Source: Dehalococcoidia bacterium (GTDB taxonomy: Bacteria > Chloroflexota > Dehalococcoidia > GIF9 > AB-539-J10). Taken from it: DNA of 24,772 bases. The translations under genes and the position numbers were made by a program. How positions within the stretch are numbered: position 1 is the stretch's first letter; the number at the start of each line of letters is the position of its first letter. Below, piece after piece: positions 17,107 to 23,638 of this stretch. The stretch is taken from contig PWUO01000075.1 in the NCBI GenBank assembly GCA_003562555.1, positions 1 through 24,772 of the forward strand, given 5' to 3'. A model generated the notes under the pieces. The model worked only from the letters and a program-made list of their open reading frames with translations. It searched no databases and was not told where the DNA came from.

Positions 17107-18633
17107 ATGCGAGCAGTACTCGTAATAGACATGGTTCGAGGGTTCCTGGAAGAGGGCCATCCTCTCTATTGCGGTGAACAGGCACGCAGGATAATCCCGG
17201 CGGTGCAGAAGCTGTTGCGCGATGAAGCATCGAAGGGCTCTCCCGTACTCTTCGTATGTGATCAACACGCGCCGGACGACCCGGAGTTCGAGCAGTTCCC
17301 TCCCCACTGTATCCAGAACACTCCGGAGACGGAGATTCTCAGCGAACTCTCGGAATTCGAAGGACGGGTCATCCCGAAGCAACACCTCAACGCATTCACG
17401 AAGACCAACCTTTCGCGCGTCCTCGAGGACCTGGGCGCCGACACTCTCGTCCTCTGCGGCGTCTGCACGGACATCTGCGTGATGCACACGGCCGCTGCCG
17501 CGAGAGAGGCAGGCTACGAGGTTGAGGTGCCGGCCGACTGCGTCGCATCTTTCGATGAGAAGAAGCACACGTACGCACTCGGCCACATGGAGAAGGTACT
17601 CGGCGCACGAATCGTGTTCCCTCCAGCAACTCCTCCCGCCCGTCGTGAATGGCCAATTCCTCGAAGCTGGCTGGATGGCGACACCGCCGACATCTATTTC
17701 ATGCGTACCGTAGAGATTCTCAAGAAAGAGGGCATCAACCCCAGGGTCACCATGGAGGTGTTCCCGCGACGCGACGGTATCCTTTGCGGCATCGAGGAGG
17801 TGAAATCTCTCCTCAAGCAGGTGCTGCCTGCTGATGACTCCGAGGTGTGGGCACTTGAGGAGGGCGATTCCTTTACGCGAAAGGAGATCGTCCTCCGCAT
17901 CACTGCGCCCTACCAATCATTCGGATTGTACGAGACTTGCTACCTGGGAATGCTTGCGCACTGCAGCGGATGGGCGACCGCTGCGCGTGAGTGCGTGCGG
18001 GCCGCGAGAGGCCGTCCCGTCCTGAGCTTCGGTGCACGACACGTCCACCCCTCTGTGGTTGCGGTCATGGAGTACTCAGCGATTGTTGGCGGATGTGCAG
18101 GATGCGCAAGCACTGCGGGCGCACATCTTGCCGGCTTGGAACCGGTTGGAACGATCCCCCACGCGCTTATCATCATTATGGGTTCCACTGCCGCAGCGAC
18201 GCTCGCGTTCGACAGGGAGGTAGGACCGGGTGTACCGAGGATTGCACTCGTGGATACCTTCGAAGACGAGGTGAGGGAGAGTGTCACCGTGGCGAAAGCC
18301 ATGCAGGGCCGATTGCAGGGCGTGCGGCTGGATACCCCTTCCGAACGTGGCCGCGTCACCGCAGAATTGATCAAGGAGGTCCGCGCATGGCTGGATCTCG
18401 AGGGATTCAAGGAGGTCCAGATCGCTGTGAGCGGTGGTCTGGACCCCGACAGGATTCGATACTTCTTGGACGAAGGCGCTCCCGCTGATCTGTTCGCGGT
18501 GGGAAGCTACATCAGTGACGCCAGACAGATCGACTTCACCGCTGACCTCCACGAGGTCGACGGCCGACCCATCGCCAAGCGCGGAAGGATGCCAGGAGTG
18601 ACACCGAATCCAAGGCTGAAGAGGGTTCTGTAA
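17107..18633 (+). CDS. Fused nicotinamidase and nicotinate phosphoribosyltransferase
   Basis: The 508-residue protein joins two NAD-salvage enzymes. Residues 1 to about 173 form an isochorismatase-fold nicotinamidase: D8 (VIDMVRGF), K91 (IPKQHLNAF) and the nucleophile C124 in GVCTDICV make the catalytic triad, with metal ligands D52, H54 and H67 (DQHAPD, FPPHCIQ). After a linker, residues about 188-508 resemble a nicotinate phosphoribosyltransferase of the short archaeal/bacterial type: TADIYFMRTVEILKKEG, SFGARHVHPSVV, VGTIPHALIIIMG with the active-site histidine H352, and AVSGGLDPDRI for phosphate binding. Together they would turn nicotinamide into nicotinate and then nicotinate mononucleotide (Preiss-Handler route). 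No stop or frameshift interrupts the join. ATG 17107 has only a distant GGGAG. It follows purH by 37 bases and may be co-transcribed. PRPP is shared with purF. Confidence 0.88.
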   Translation: MRAVLVIDMVRGFLEEGHPLYCGEQARRIIPAVQKLLRDEASKGSPVLFVCDQHAPDDPEFEQFPPHCIQNTPETEILSELSEFEGRVIPKQHLNAFTKTNLSRVLEDLGADTLVLCGVCTDICVMHTAAAAREAGYEVEVPADCVASFDEKKHTYALGHMEKVLGARIVFPPATPPARREWPIPRSWLDGDTADIYFMRTVEILKKEGINPRVTMEVFPRRDGILCGIEEVKSLLKQVLPADDSEVWALEEGDSFTRKEIVLRITAPYQSFGLYETCYLGMLAHCSGWATAARECVRAARGRPVLSFGARHVHPSVVAVMEYSAIVGGCAGCASTAGAHLAGLEPVGTIPHALIIIMGSTAAATLAFDREVGPGVPRIALVDTFEDEVRESVTVAKAMQGRLQGVRLDTPSERGRVTAELIKEVRAWLDLEGFKEVQIAVSGGLDPDRIRYFLDEGAPADLFAVGSYISDARQIDFTADLHEVDGRPIAKRGRMPGVTPNPRLKRVL

Positions 18634-18708
18634 CACAGGGTCTTACCCCGATCGACCGCCCGGCAGCATGAGCGGGTCGGCATCACGCACACGAGCAGGG
18701 CATCTGCC

Positions 18709-19176
18709 ATGACGATGGGAATCCCGGCACAGCGCACAGGGCTCGCACACCTTCCACTGCATGGTGGGCACGCTCCCGCATGGCTATTCCAGAGAATGAT
18801 GAAGCTTGCCAGGGAGATCACGGCCGCAATCATCATCGATTACAGCCCCGACGTGATGCTGCGGCGCCTCGCGGATCCATTCTGGTTCCAGACGCTAGGC
18901 TGTGTGCCTGGTTACGATTGGCACTTGTGCGGAGTCAGCTCCGTTGCATGCGGCGCACTTGAGGCGGGTCTGGCAGGCACCGGGCACGAACGGGGATCAT
19001 TCGTCGCGGAGGACAAGGGAAGGCAACTCGATCCACTCCCGCCGACATCGACGCAACAGCGGCCAGTCTCTCCATTGATCCGGCATAACGTATTTGTCCA
19101 AGCTGGAACTCGGCCAGGGTGGACAAGTGTCGCGCTGCAGAACGGCTGCAACCTGTATCATCATCGCACTCGCTAG
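18709..19176 (+). pseudogene. Decayed DUF763-family gene (frameshifted and truncated)
   Basis: A 155-codon frame looks intact, but only its first part is a real protein. RTGLAHLPLHGGHAPAWLF, REITAAIIIDY and LADPFWFQTLGCVPGYDWH match the N-terminus of the DUF763 family, whose function is unknown. After about 18990 the similarity moves to another frame (RRGGQGKATRSTPADID, then a TAA at 19086-19088). It moves again to YLSKL at 19091-19105 and SARVDK at 19110-19127. It returns to the first frame as VALQNGCNLYHH at about 19129-19164. At least three indels and one stop are needed. The C-terminal half of the family is missing because the CvpA-family gene begins at 19200. I infer a genuine pseudogene. 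A product from the intact frame would have a nonsense tail. Confidence 0.75.
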
Positions 19177-19199
19177 AACGAAAGGAGAGCGCCAGACCC

Positions 19200-19682
19200 G
19201 TGACATGGCTTGATGTCGCCATAATCGCAACTATCTGTCTCTGTGCTGCATTCGGCTTCTGGAGGGGTATTCTGCGCATGGCCATCGGGATCGCTGGATT
19301 GCTCTGCGGCATCCTCATGGCGGGGGCACTGCACCAAAGACTTGCACTCCTGCTCTGGCCAAGTGGCGGTTCATGGTCACTCGCAGTGGCGTACATCTTC
19401 GTCCTGCTGAGCGTGCTCGCGATCACCGCCATCGTGGCCACCCTGGTCGCACGGGCCGTCTACCAGACGCCGTTCGGTATCCTCGACCGAATGCTGGGAC
19501 TCGCCGTCGGGATACTCATCGCAGTCAGCGCATGGGCGCTGATCATCACTATCCTGCTGATCCTGTTCCCGGCAGGACGTGAACTGATAGCCGACTCACC
19601 CGTCGCACAGCTGATAGTCCGCTTGCTGGCAACCTTCCGCGGATTGCCACAGTCGACGAGCGAGTTGGCCCTGATAGTCTGA
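19200..19682 (+). CDS. CvpA-family membrane protein
   Basis: A 160-residue protein with four predicted membrane helices (roughly residues 4-20, 25-45, 61-84 and 103-124). The N-terminus VTWLDVAIIATICLCAAFGFWRG, here described rather than assigned a function, has the CvpA pattern of a helix followed by a glycine/arginine turn. CvpA proteins are linked to colicin V production, envelope stress and a purF-adjacent location in some bacteria; their biochemical role is unsettled. GTG 19200 is chosen because the protein then starts with the family's (M)TWLD. An AAGGAGAG site lies about twelve bases upstream, inside the end of the pseudogene. A longer frame from 19119 is the pseudogene remnant read in another phase. 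It ends tail to tail with trxA, 34 bases apart. Confidence 0.75.
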   Translation: MTWLDVAIIATICLCAAFGFWRGILRMAIGIAGLLCGILMAGALHQRLALLLWPSGGSWSLAVAYIFVLLSVLAITAIVATLVARAVYQTPFGILDRMLGLAVGILIAVSAWALIITILLILFPAGRELIADSPVAQLIVRLLATFRGLPQSTSELALIV

Positions 19683-19716
19683 GAGCGGGAAGCCGGGCAC
19701 CGGGCAACGCAGCGCC

Positions 19717-20043
19717 TTACTCGCCGAGCAGAGAATCCAGCATCTTCTTCAGATCCTTCTTGGACTTCAGGCCCACGACCTGCTGAGCTGGTTCGCCGTT
19801 CTTGAAGACCAACAGGGTGGGAATCGCAGCGATCCCATACTTGGCAGCGATGGCGCTGTTATCCTCTACATTCACTTTGGTGAAGGACATCCTGCCCTCG
19901 TATTCCTTCGAGAGCTCTTCGATCAGCGGAGCAGCCGCAAGACACGGAGCACACCACTGTGCCCAGAAATCGACCAGAACGGGAATGCTCGAGTCAAGTA
20001 CAGACTTCTGGAATTCCTCGTCGCCAGTGATTGCTTCTACCAT
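19717..20043 (-). CDS. trxA: Thioredoxin
   Basis: A 108-residue cytoplasmic disulfide reductase with the normal thioredoxin length and fold. The redox site is WCAPC (C31, C34), with alanine instead of the usual glycine of WCGPC and no lysine after it (CLAAAP). VLVDFWAQW precedes it, and the cis-proline is P75 in AAIPTLLVFKNG. WCAPC occurs in functional thioredoxins, so activity is expected; redox potential may differ. ATG 20043 has an AGGAGG site and begins one base after the tatD stop (TAA c ATG), so the two are co-translated. No signal peptide is visible. Confidence 0.95.
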   Translation of the reverse strand: MVEAITGDEEFQKSVLDSSIPVLVDFWAQWCAPCLAAAPLIEELSKEYEGRMSFTKVNVEDNSAIAAKYGIAAIPTLLVFKNGEPAQQVVGLKSKKDLKKMLDSLLGE

Positions 20044-20044
20044 G

Positions 20045-20839
20045 TTAAGAAACCTCCTCGATTGCCTGACCTATTGTCCCGCCAAACATTCGCCTGGCAG
20101 CCCGGGTTGTCATGGCCGCTACGTCTTCTTCGCTCTCGGAGCGCAATTCGGCAACAACCCGCATGCTTCTCACGATATCCGCGGGACACGCCTGATATCT
20201 ATCGGTACGACCGTACCACACAGGAGCATCCGTCTCAAGGAGCAGCCGCTCCATGCCCGCCGCTCGCACCACCCTCCTGTGCTCCTCGTGGTATTCGGCC
20301 GCAGGAGTTATGGATACGTAGTAGCCAGCATCCATTATACCCTGCAGCACTCCACTGAAACCAGTGAACCAGTGAAAGACGGCATCACTCACCCCCGACT
20401 CTCGCACAAGGCGAAGCGCATCCGTCCACGCATAGCGGCTGTGCACAAGGACCGGCCGTCGCGCGGCCACCGCCAGCCGCAGGACTTCTCTGAACACCTC
20501 CTGCTGCATCTCCCTGGGGACCTGCTCGATGATGCGCTTGTGGTAATCGAGTCCCACTTCTCCTGCAGCACTGCAGTGCGCGAGGTTCTCCTCGATGAAC
20601 CGCAATTCCGCGGATATTCGCGCTGCATCGCACACCCCGAGGTGACCCGGGTGGAGCCCGATCGCCGGATACACGAACCCCTTCCATTCGGTGGCGATAC
20701 GCATTGTCTTCTCGTTGGACTCCATATCGGTACCCACCGCCACGATACCGGTTACACCTGCTTCCCTGGCATCATCCAAAGCCGCCTGCAGGTCCGGGAT
20801 CTGGTCGAGATGGGCGTGGGTATCGAACAGAGGATTCAC
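20045..20839 (-). CDS. tatD: TatD-family metal-dependent hydrolase (DNase)
   Basis: This is a TIM-barrel hydrolase of the amidohydrolase superfamily; TatD proteins are metal-dependent 3'-5' DNases, possibly in DNA repair. The 264-residue protein has the complete metal set: H8 and H10 in DTHAHLD, E94 in GEVGLDYH, H133 in LVHSR, H156 in VFHWFTG and D204 in LLETDAPV. The length matches the family. The start is GTG 20839, which overlaps the stop of the upstream small gene as GTGA, giving translational coupling. trxA follows one base after its stop. It is an ordinary family member; the precise substrate is not readable from sequence. Confidence 0.92.
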   Translation of the reverse strand: MNPLFDTHAHLDQIPDLQAALDDAREAGVTGIVAVGTDMESNEKTMRIATEWKGFVYPAIGLHPGHLGVCDAARISAELRFIEENLAHCSAAGEVGLDYHKRIIEQVPREMQQEVFREVLRLAVAARRPVLVHSRYAWTDALRLVRESGVSDAVFHWFTGFSGVLQGIMDAGYYVSITPAAEYHEEHRRVVRAAGMERLLLETDAPVWYGRTDRYQACPADIVRSMRVVAELRSESEEDVAAMTTRAARRMFGGTIGQAIEEVS

Positions 20840-21147
20840 AGCCGCGTCTCATCCTTCATTGAGTGATACATCGTCAAACCGTCCTCAGTCGGCTCATACG
20901 CAATCAGTGCGCTTCTGCCCCCGGACAAACGATGTATCAGGCCTGCCCGCACCAGTACACGAAGCATCGTCTCACCGAAGTATCCGGTGAGCTGCAGGTT
21001 GTGGTCCGCAACGGCGCGACCCGTATCTTCGTAACGCGCGCAAATGCGTAGCAGGAGCCGTGCCGGCTCCTCATCAAGGCTCCTCACCAGTTCCTGCATC
21101 GTGTCAGTCCGGTGTATTCTCTCCACGAATTCGGCATATGCGGCCAT
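20836..21147 (-). CDS. Small winged-helix-like protein of unknown function, upstream of tatD
   Basis: I do not recognise a named family for this 103-residue protein. Residues about 28-73 (ARLLLRICARYEDTG, ETMLRVLVRAGLIHRL) look like the helices of a helix-turn-helix. They are followed by SGGRSALIAYEPTEDG, which could be the wing, so a winged-helix DNA-binding protein is a fair guess. No membrane segment or signal peptide is seen. ATG 21147 is chosen because AGGAGGT lies at ideal spacing; ATG 21171 and GTG 21174 are weaker options. It has its own strong promoter and a 4-nt overlap with tatD, so it heads a three-gene unit with tatD and trxA. It may control that unit. Confidence 0.75.
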   Translation of the reverse strand: MAAYAEFVERIHRTDTMQELVRSLDEEPARLLLRICARYEDTGRAVADHNLQLTGYFGETMLRVLVRAGLIHRLSGGRSALIAYEPTEDGLTMYHSMKDETRL

Positions 21148-21185
21148 CAAGAAGACCTCCTGTCCCGCCATCACGCAAGGCGACT

Positions 21186-21215
21186 ATTCTAGACACATGG
21201 AGATGCCGGTGACAA
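21186..21215 (-). promoter_or_regulatory. Promoter of the winged-helix-tatD-trxA unit
   Basis: On the minus strand TTGTCA (21210-21215) and TAGAAT (21186-21191) each match the sigma-70 consensus at five of six positions and are 18 bases apart. Transcription would start near 21179, giving a leader of about 30 bases that includes the AGGAGGT site of the first gene. Confidence 0.7.
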
Positions 21216-21226
21216 ACCTGCCGGCA
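21204..21226. promoter_or_regulatory. Possible operator between the divergent promoters
   Basis: TGCCGG at 21204-21209 recurs at 21219-21224, inside the perfect 8-bp palindrome TGCCGGCA (21219-21226). TGCCGG and CCGGCA also form an inverted pair with an 11-base spacer. The element covers the minus-strand -35 box and ends two bases before the plus-strand -35 box, a natural place for PadR or the winged-helix protein to act. It does not match the ATGT-N8-ACAT pattern I know for PadR itself. Confidence 0.35.
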
Positions 21227-21228
21227 CA

Positions 21229-21257
21229 TTGACAGTACTACCCGCCACTGCTAGTGT
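21229..21257 (+). promoter_or_regulatory. Candidate promoter of the PadR-permease unit
   Basis: A perfect TTGACA at 21229-21234 is followed after 17 bases by TAGTGT (21252-21257), which matches the -10 consensus at only three positions. Transcription would begin near 21264 with a leader of about 25 bases that carries AGGAGG. A strong -35 with a weak -10 suggests a regulated promoter. Confidence 0.5.
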
Positions 21258-21288
21258 AACGTCAGGGAAGACGGCACAGGAGGCCATC

Positions 21289-21627
21289 ATGGCGAGCCAC
21301 GAGCGAGAGCTCCTCAAGGGTAGCACGGACTGTCTCGTGTTGAGCGTTATCAACGACCATCCTACGTACGGATACGAGTTGATCAAGGAGCTTGAGACGC
21401 GGAGCAGCGGCTACTTCCGCTTCCGAGAGGGCACCCTGTACCCCGCGTTGCACCGCATGGAGAAAGAGGGTCTCGTCGAAGGCAGATGGCAGTCCCTTCC
21501 CAACGGGCAGGAACGGCGATACTACTACATCACCCCTCGGGGTAAGGAAGCACTCGAGCAGAAGCGGCTCACGTGGTCGGATTTCTCCGCCGCCGTGAGA
21601 TCCGTACTGAGCGCAGAAGCTCCCTGA
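21289..21627 (+). CDS. PadR-family transcriptional regulator
   Basis: A 112-residue winged-helix repressor of the PadR family. The family core is clear: ELLKGSTDCLVLSVINDHP, TYGYELIKELE, FRFREGTLYPALHRMEKEGLV, and the wing GQERRYYYITPRGKEAL. ATG 21289 is preferred because AGGAGG lies five bases upstream and the protein begins directly before the first helix; a frame extending back to 21229 would run through the promoter. The following gene encodes a membrane protein with a permease-prefix domain, a common PadR partner. It is divergent from the tatD unit. PadR proteins usually repress their own operon and respond to small molecules or envelope stress; the ligand here is unknown. Confidence 0.92.
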   Translation: MASHERELLKGSTDCLVLSVINDHPTYGYELIKELETRSSGYFRFREGTLYPALHRMEKEGLVEGRWQSLPNGQERRYYYITPRGKEALEQKRLTWSDFSAAVRSVLSAEAP

Positions 21628-21635
21628 TAACGCTC

Positions 21636-22523
21636 ATGTCGAGGAACCTGATCAACTACGTCGTAGCCCTGTGTGGGGGCGTGAGGGTTGACTCGAGAAC
21701 CCGCACGGCCATAGACAGGGAGATTCGTGCGCACCTCGAGGACCACACAGATGACTTGCAGAAGCACGGGCTTGACGCGGAGGAGGCTTCTCGCTCAGCG
21801 ATCCAGTCGTTTGGAAATCCGTACGCCATCGCGCGTGACCTGCTCGTAGTGCATTCTCGAGGCACATGGCAGGATTCATTCCTGACCTCACTGCCACACC
21901 TTCTCGTCGCGCTTCTCCTGACCGCGTACTACCAGCAGAGCGTTGTGTGCATCGTGGCCCTGCTGCTTGTGGCCGGCTTCGGCATCGGGAAGGCGTTCAC
22001 GCGAAAGGCCCCCTCATGGTCGTTCAGCTGGCTTGGGTACTGCCTCGTGCCATTTATACTGGCAATATTCCTGCTGCTCGGCGCGACGCACTGGTGGACC
22101 ATACTCGGCATCGCCTACATCCCTTGTGCGGTCACCCTCACCATGTATGCGGTCAGGCAAACCGTCTCCAGAGACCCTCTCTACGTATCGCTGATGATTT
22201 CTCCCTGGGCGGTGATCACCGCGTGGTTCATTGCCACACAGAGCTTCTCGCCCCTGATGTCAGGACAACTGAGTTCACTCAGCATCCTTGGATACAGCCG
22301 ACCACTGGTGGGGAGCTTCGTAGCACTGGCGATCTCCAGCTTCGTGTTCGCGCGCATCGAACCGCGTTGGGGAAAGAGTCTCGCTCTCATCGTCCCACTC
22401 GCGGTCGTGCTCCTCTACGTGTCGTTGATCTGCCGCCAGGACATGTCTTTGTTCGCGTGGTTCGCGTTTGTCGTGGCGCTCGTGGTAGTGTCAGCACCAA
22501 CCGTGCGGGAATTCCTGCGCTAG
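21636..22523 (+). CDS. Membrane protein with N-terminal permease-prefix/HAAS-like domain, PadR partner
   Basis: A 295-residue protein whose first 75 residues form a soluble helical domain (TAIDREIRAHLEDHTDDL, GLDAEEASRSAIQSFGNPY). This resembles the permease-prefix/HAAS-like domain found next to PadR regulators. From about residue 84 onward seven to eight hydrophobic helices follow, with no ATPase or catalytic motif that I recognise. The start is uncertain: ATG 21636, nine bases after the PadR stop, has no clear ribosome-binding site, so translation may depend on coupling with PadR. Its stop is 18 bases from the convergent ruvB stop. The likely role is a membrane sensor or transporter-like partner of the PadR protein, but the substrate is unknown. 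Confidence 0.75.
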   Translation: MSRNLINYVVALCGGVRVDSRTRTAIDREIRAHLEDHTDDLQKHGLDAEEASRSAIQSFGNPYAIARDLLVVHSRGTWQDSFLTSLPHLLVALLLTAYYQQSVVCIVALLLVAGFGIGKAFTRKAPSWSFSWLGYCLVPFILAIFLLLGATHWWTILGIAYIPCAVTLTMYAVRQTVSRDPLYVSLMISPWAVITAWFIATQSFSPLMSGQLSSLSILGYSRPLVGSFVALAISSFVFARIEPRWGKSLALIVPLAVVLLYVSLICRQDMSLFAWFAFVVALVVVSAPTVREFLR

Positions 22524-22541
22524 CGGATAACGCATCCGGCA

Positions 22542-23594
22542 CTATCCTTCCCACAGACCGGGCTGTTGGCTCGCCTTCCGATCGTACGGAATCCCGAGAT
22601 GCGCATACGCCATGCGTGACGCCACTCGCCCACGAGGCGTCCGGTCGAGAAAGCCAAGCTGCAGCAGATAGGGCTCGTAGACATCCGTAATGGTATCCGC
22701 ATCCTCACTAACCGATGCAGCTATCGTGTCAAGACCGACCGGGCCACCGTCGAACTTCTCCACGATGGTGTGGAGGATCTTCCGGTCAACCTCGTCCAGC
22801 CCCAGTGAGTCGATCTCAAGTCGTCCCAGTCCTTCCACGGCGACCTCCTCTGAGATCGTACCGTCCGCGACGACCTCCGTGAAGTCACGTAGACGACGAA
22901 GCAGTCGGTTGGCAACCCTCGGAGTTCCTCTCGAACGGCGCGCCACGTGCTCGAGGCCCGCATCATCCGCCGGAACTCCCATGATCGCCGCGGACCTTCT
23001 GAGGATGAGCCGGATGGCATCTTCGTCATAGAAGTCGAGGTGACATGCGATGCCGAAACGATCGCGGAGCGGCGGACTGAGCAGGGAGTAGCGCGTGGTG
23101 GCTCCGACCAGTGTGAAGGGGGGCAGGTTCAGTCTCAGACCACGTGCCCCCGGTCCCTTGCCAAGGAATATGTCGAAGAAGAAATCCTCCATGGCCGGAT
23201 AGAGCTTCTCCTCGACCAGTCGGCTGAGCCGATGGATCTCGTCGATGAAGACCACCTGGCCTTCTTCCAGGTTGGTGAGTGTGGCTGCGAGATCTCCCGG
23301 CCGCTCGATCGCGGGTCCGGAGGTCACCTTGATGCCGACACCCAGTTCGGAAGCGACTATGTGCGCCAGAGTGGTCTTTCCCAGACCGGGTGGACCATGA
23401 AGGAGCGTATGATCAAGCGGCTCGCCGCGTTTCCGGGCCGCGGCGATCGCGATGCCCAACTGTTCCTTGACCTTGGTCTGCCCTACGAAAGCGTCGAGCC
23501 GTTGAGGGCGCAGGCTGGACTCAACCGGCGCGTCCTCAACGACCGATTCTCCTGATACTACTCGCTTACCCTCTTCGGGTACTCCATGAGTCAT
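22542..23594 (-). CDS. ruvB: Holliday junction branch-migration helicase RuvB
   Basis: RuvB is the AAA+ motor that drives branch migration with RuvA during recombination repair. The 350-residue protein has the RuvB opening ([14 protein letters not shown]), Walker [10 protein letters not shown] (67-75), Walker [10 protein letters not shown] (114-122), [14 protein letters not shown] as sensor region, the arginine-finger segment LRDRFG (176-181), and the C-terminal winged-helix domain ([20 protein letters not shown]). The length is normal. ATG 23594 has no recognisable ribosome-binding site and is 44 bases after the rpoC stop. ruvA and ruvC are not in this window. It faces the PadR-partner gene tail to tail. 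Confidence 0.97.
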   Translation of the reverse strand: MTHGVPEEGKRVVSGESVVEDAPVESSLRPQRLDAFVGQTKVKEQLGIAIAAARKRGEPLDHTLLHGPPGLGKTTLAHIVASELGVGIKVTSGPAIERPGDLAATLTNLEEGQVVFIDEIHRLSRLVEEKLYPAMEDFFFDIFLGKGPGARGLRLNLPPFTLVGATTRYSLLSPPLRDRFGIACHLDFYDEDAIRLILRRSAAIMGVPADDAGLEHVARRSRGTPRVANRLLRRLRDFTEVVADGTISEEVAVEGLGRLEIDSLGLDEVDRKILHTIVEKFDGGPVGLDTIAASVSEDADTITDVYEPYLLQLGFLDRTPRGRVASRMAYAHLGIPYDRKASQQPGLWEG

Positions 23595-23638
23595 GCTGTT
23601 GCATTTACCCGCTGCCCGCGATGATTGCTGGCGTTACA

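Noticed and set aside
17059..17916. 285-codon minus-strand frame opposite the nicotinamidase fusion
   Set aside because: Opposite a gene with intact catalytic motifs; composition and lack of family features mark it as a shadow.
18709..19176. Programmed frameshift in the DUF763-like gene
   Set aside because: Several frame changes, an internal stop and a missing C-terminal half point to decay rather than one regulated slip.
19802..20866. 354-codon plus-strand frame antisense to trxA and tatD
   Set aside because: It runs across two conserved genes and their junction, with no protein-like motifs. Shadow frame.
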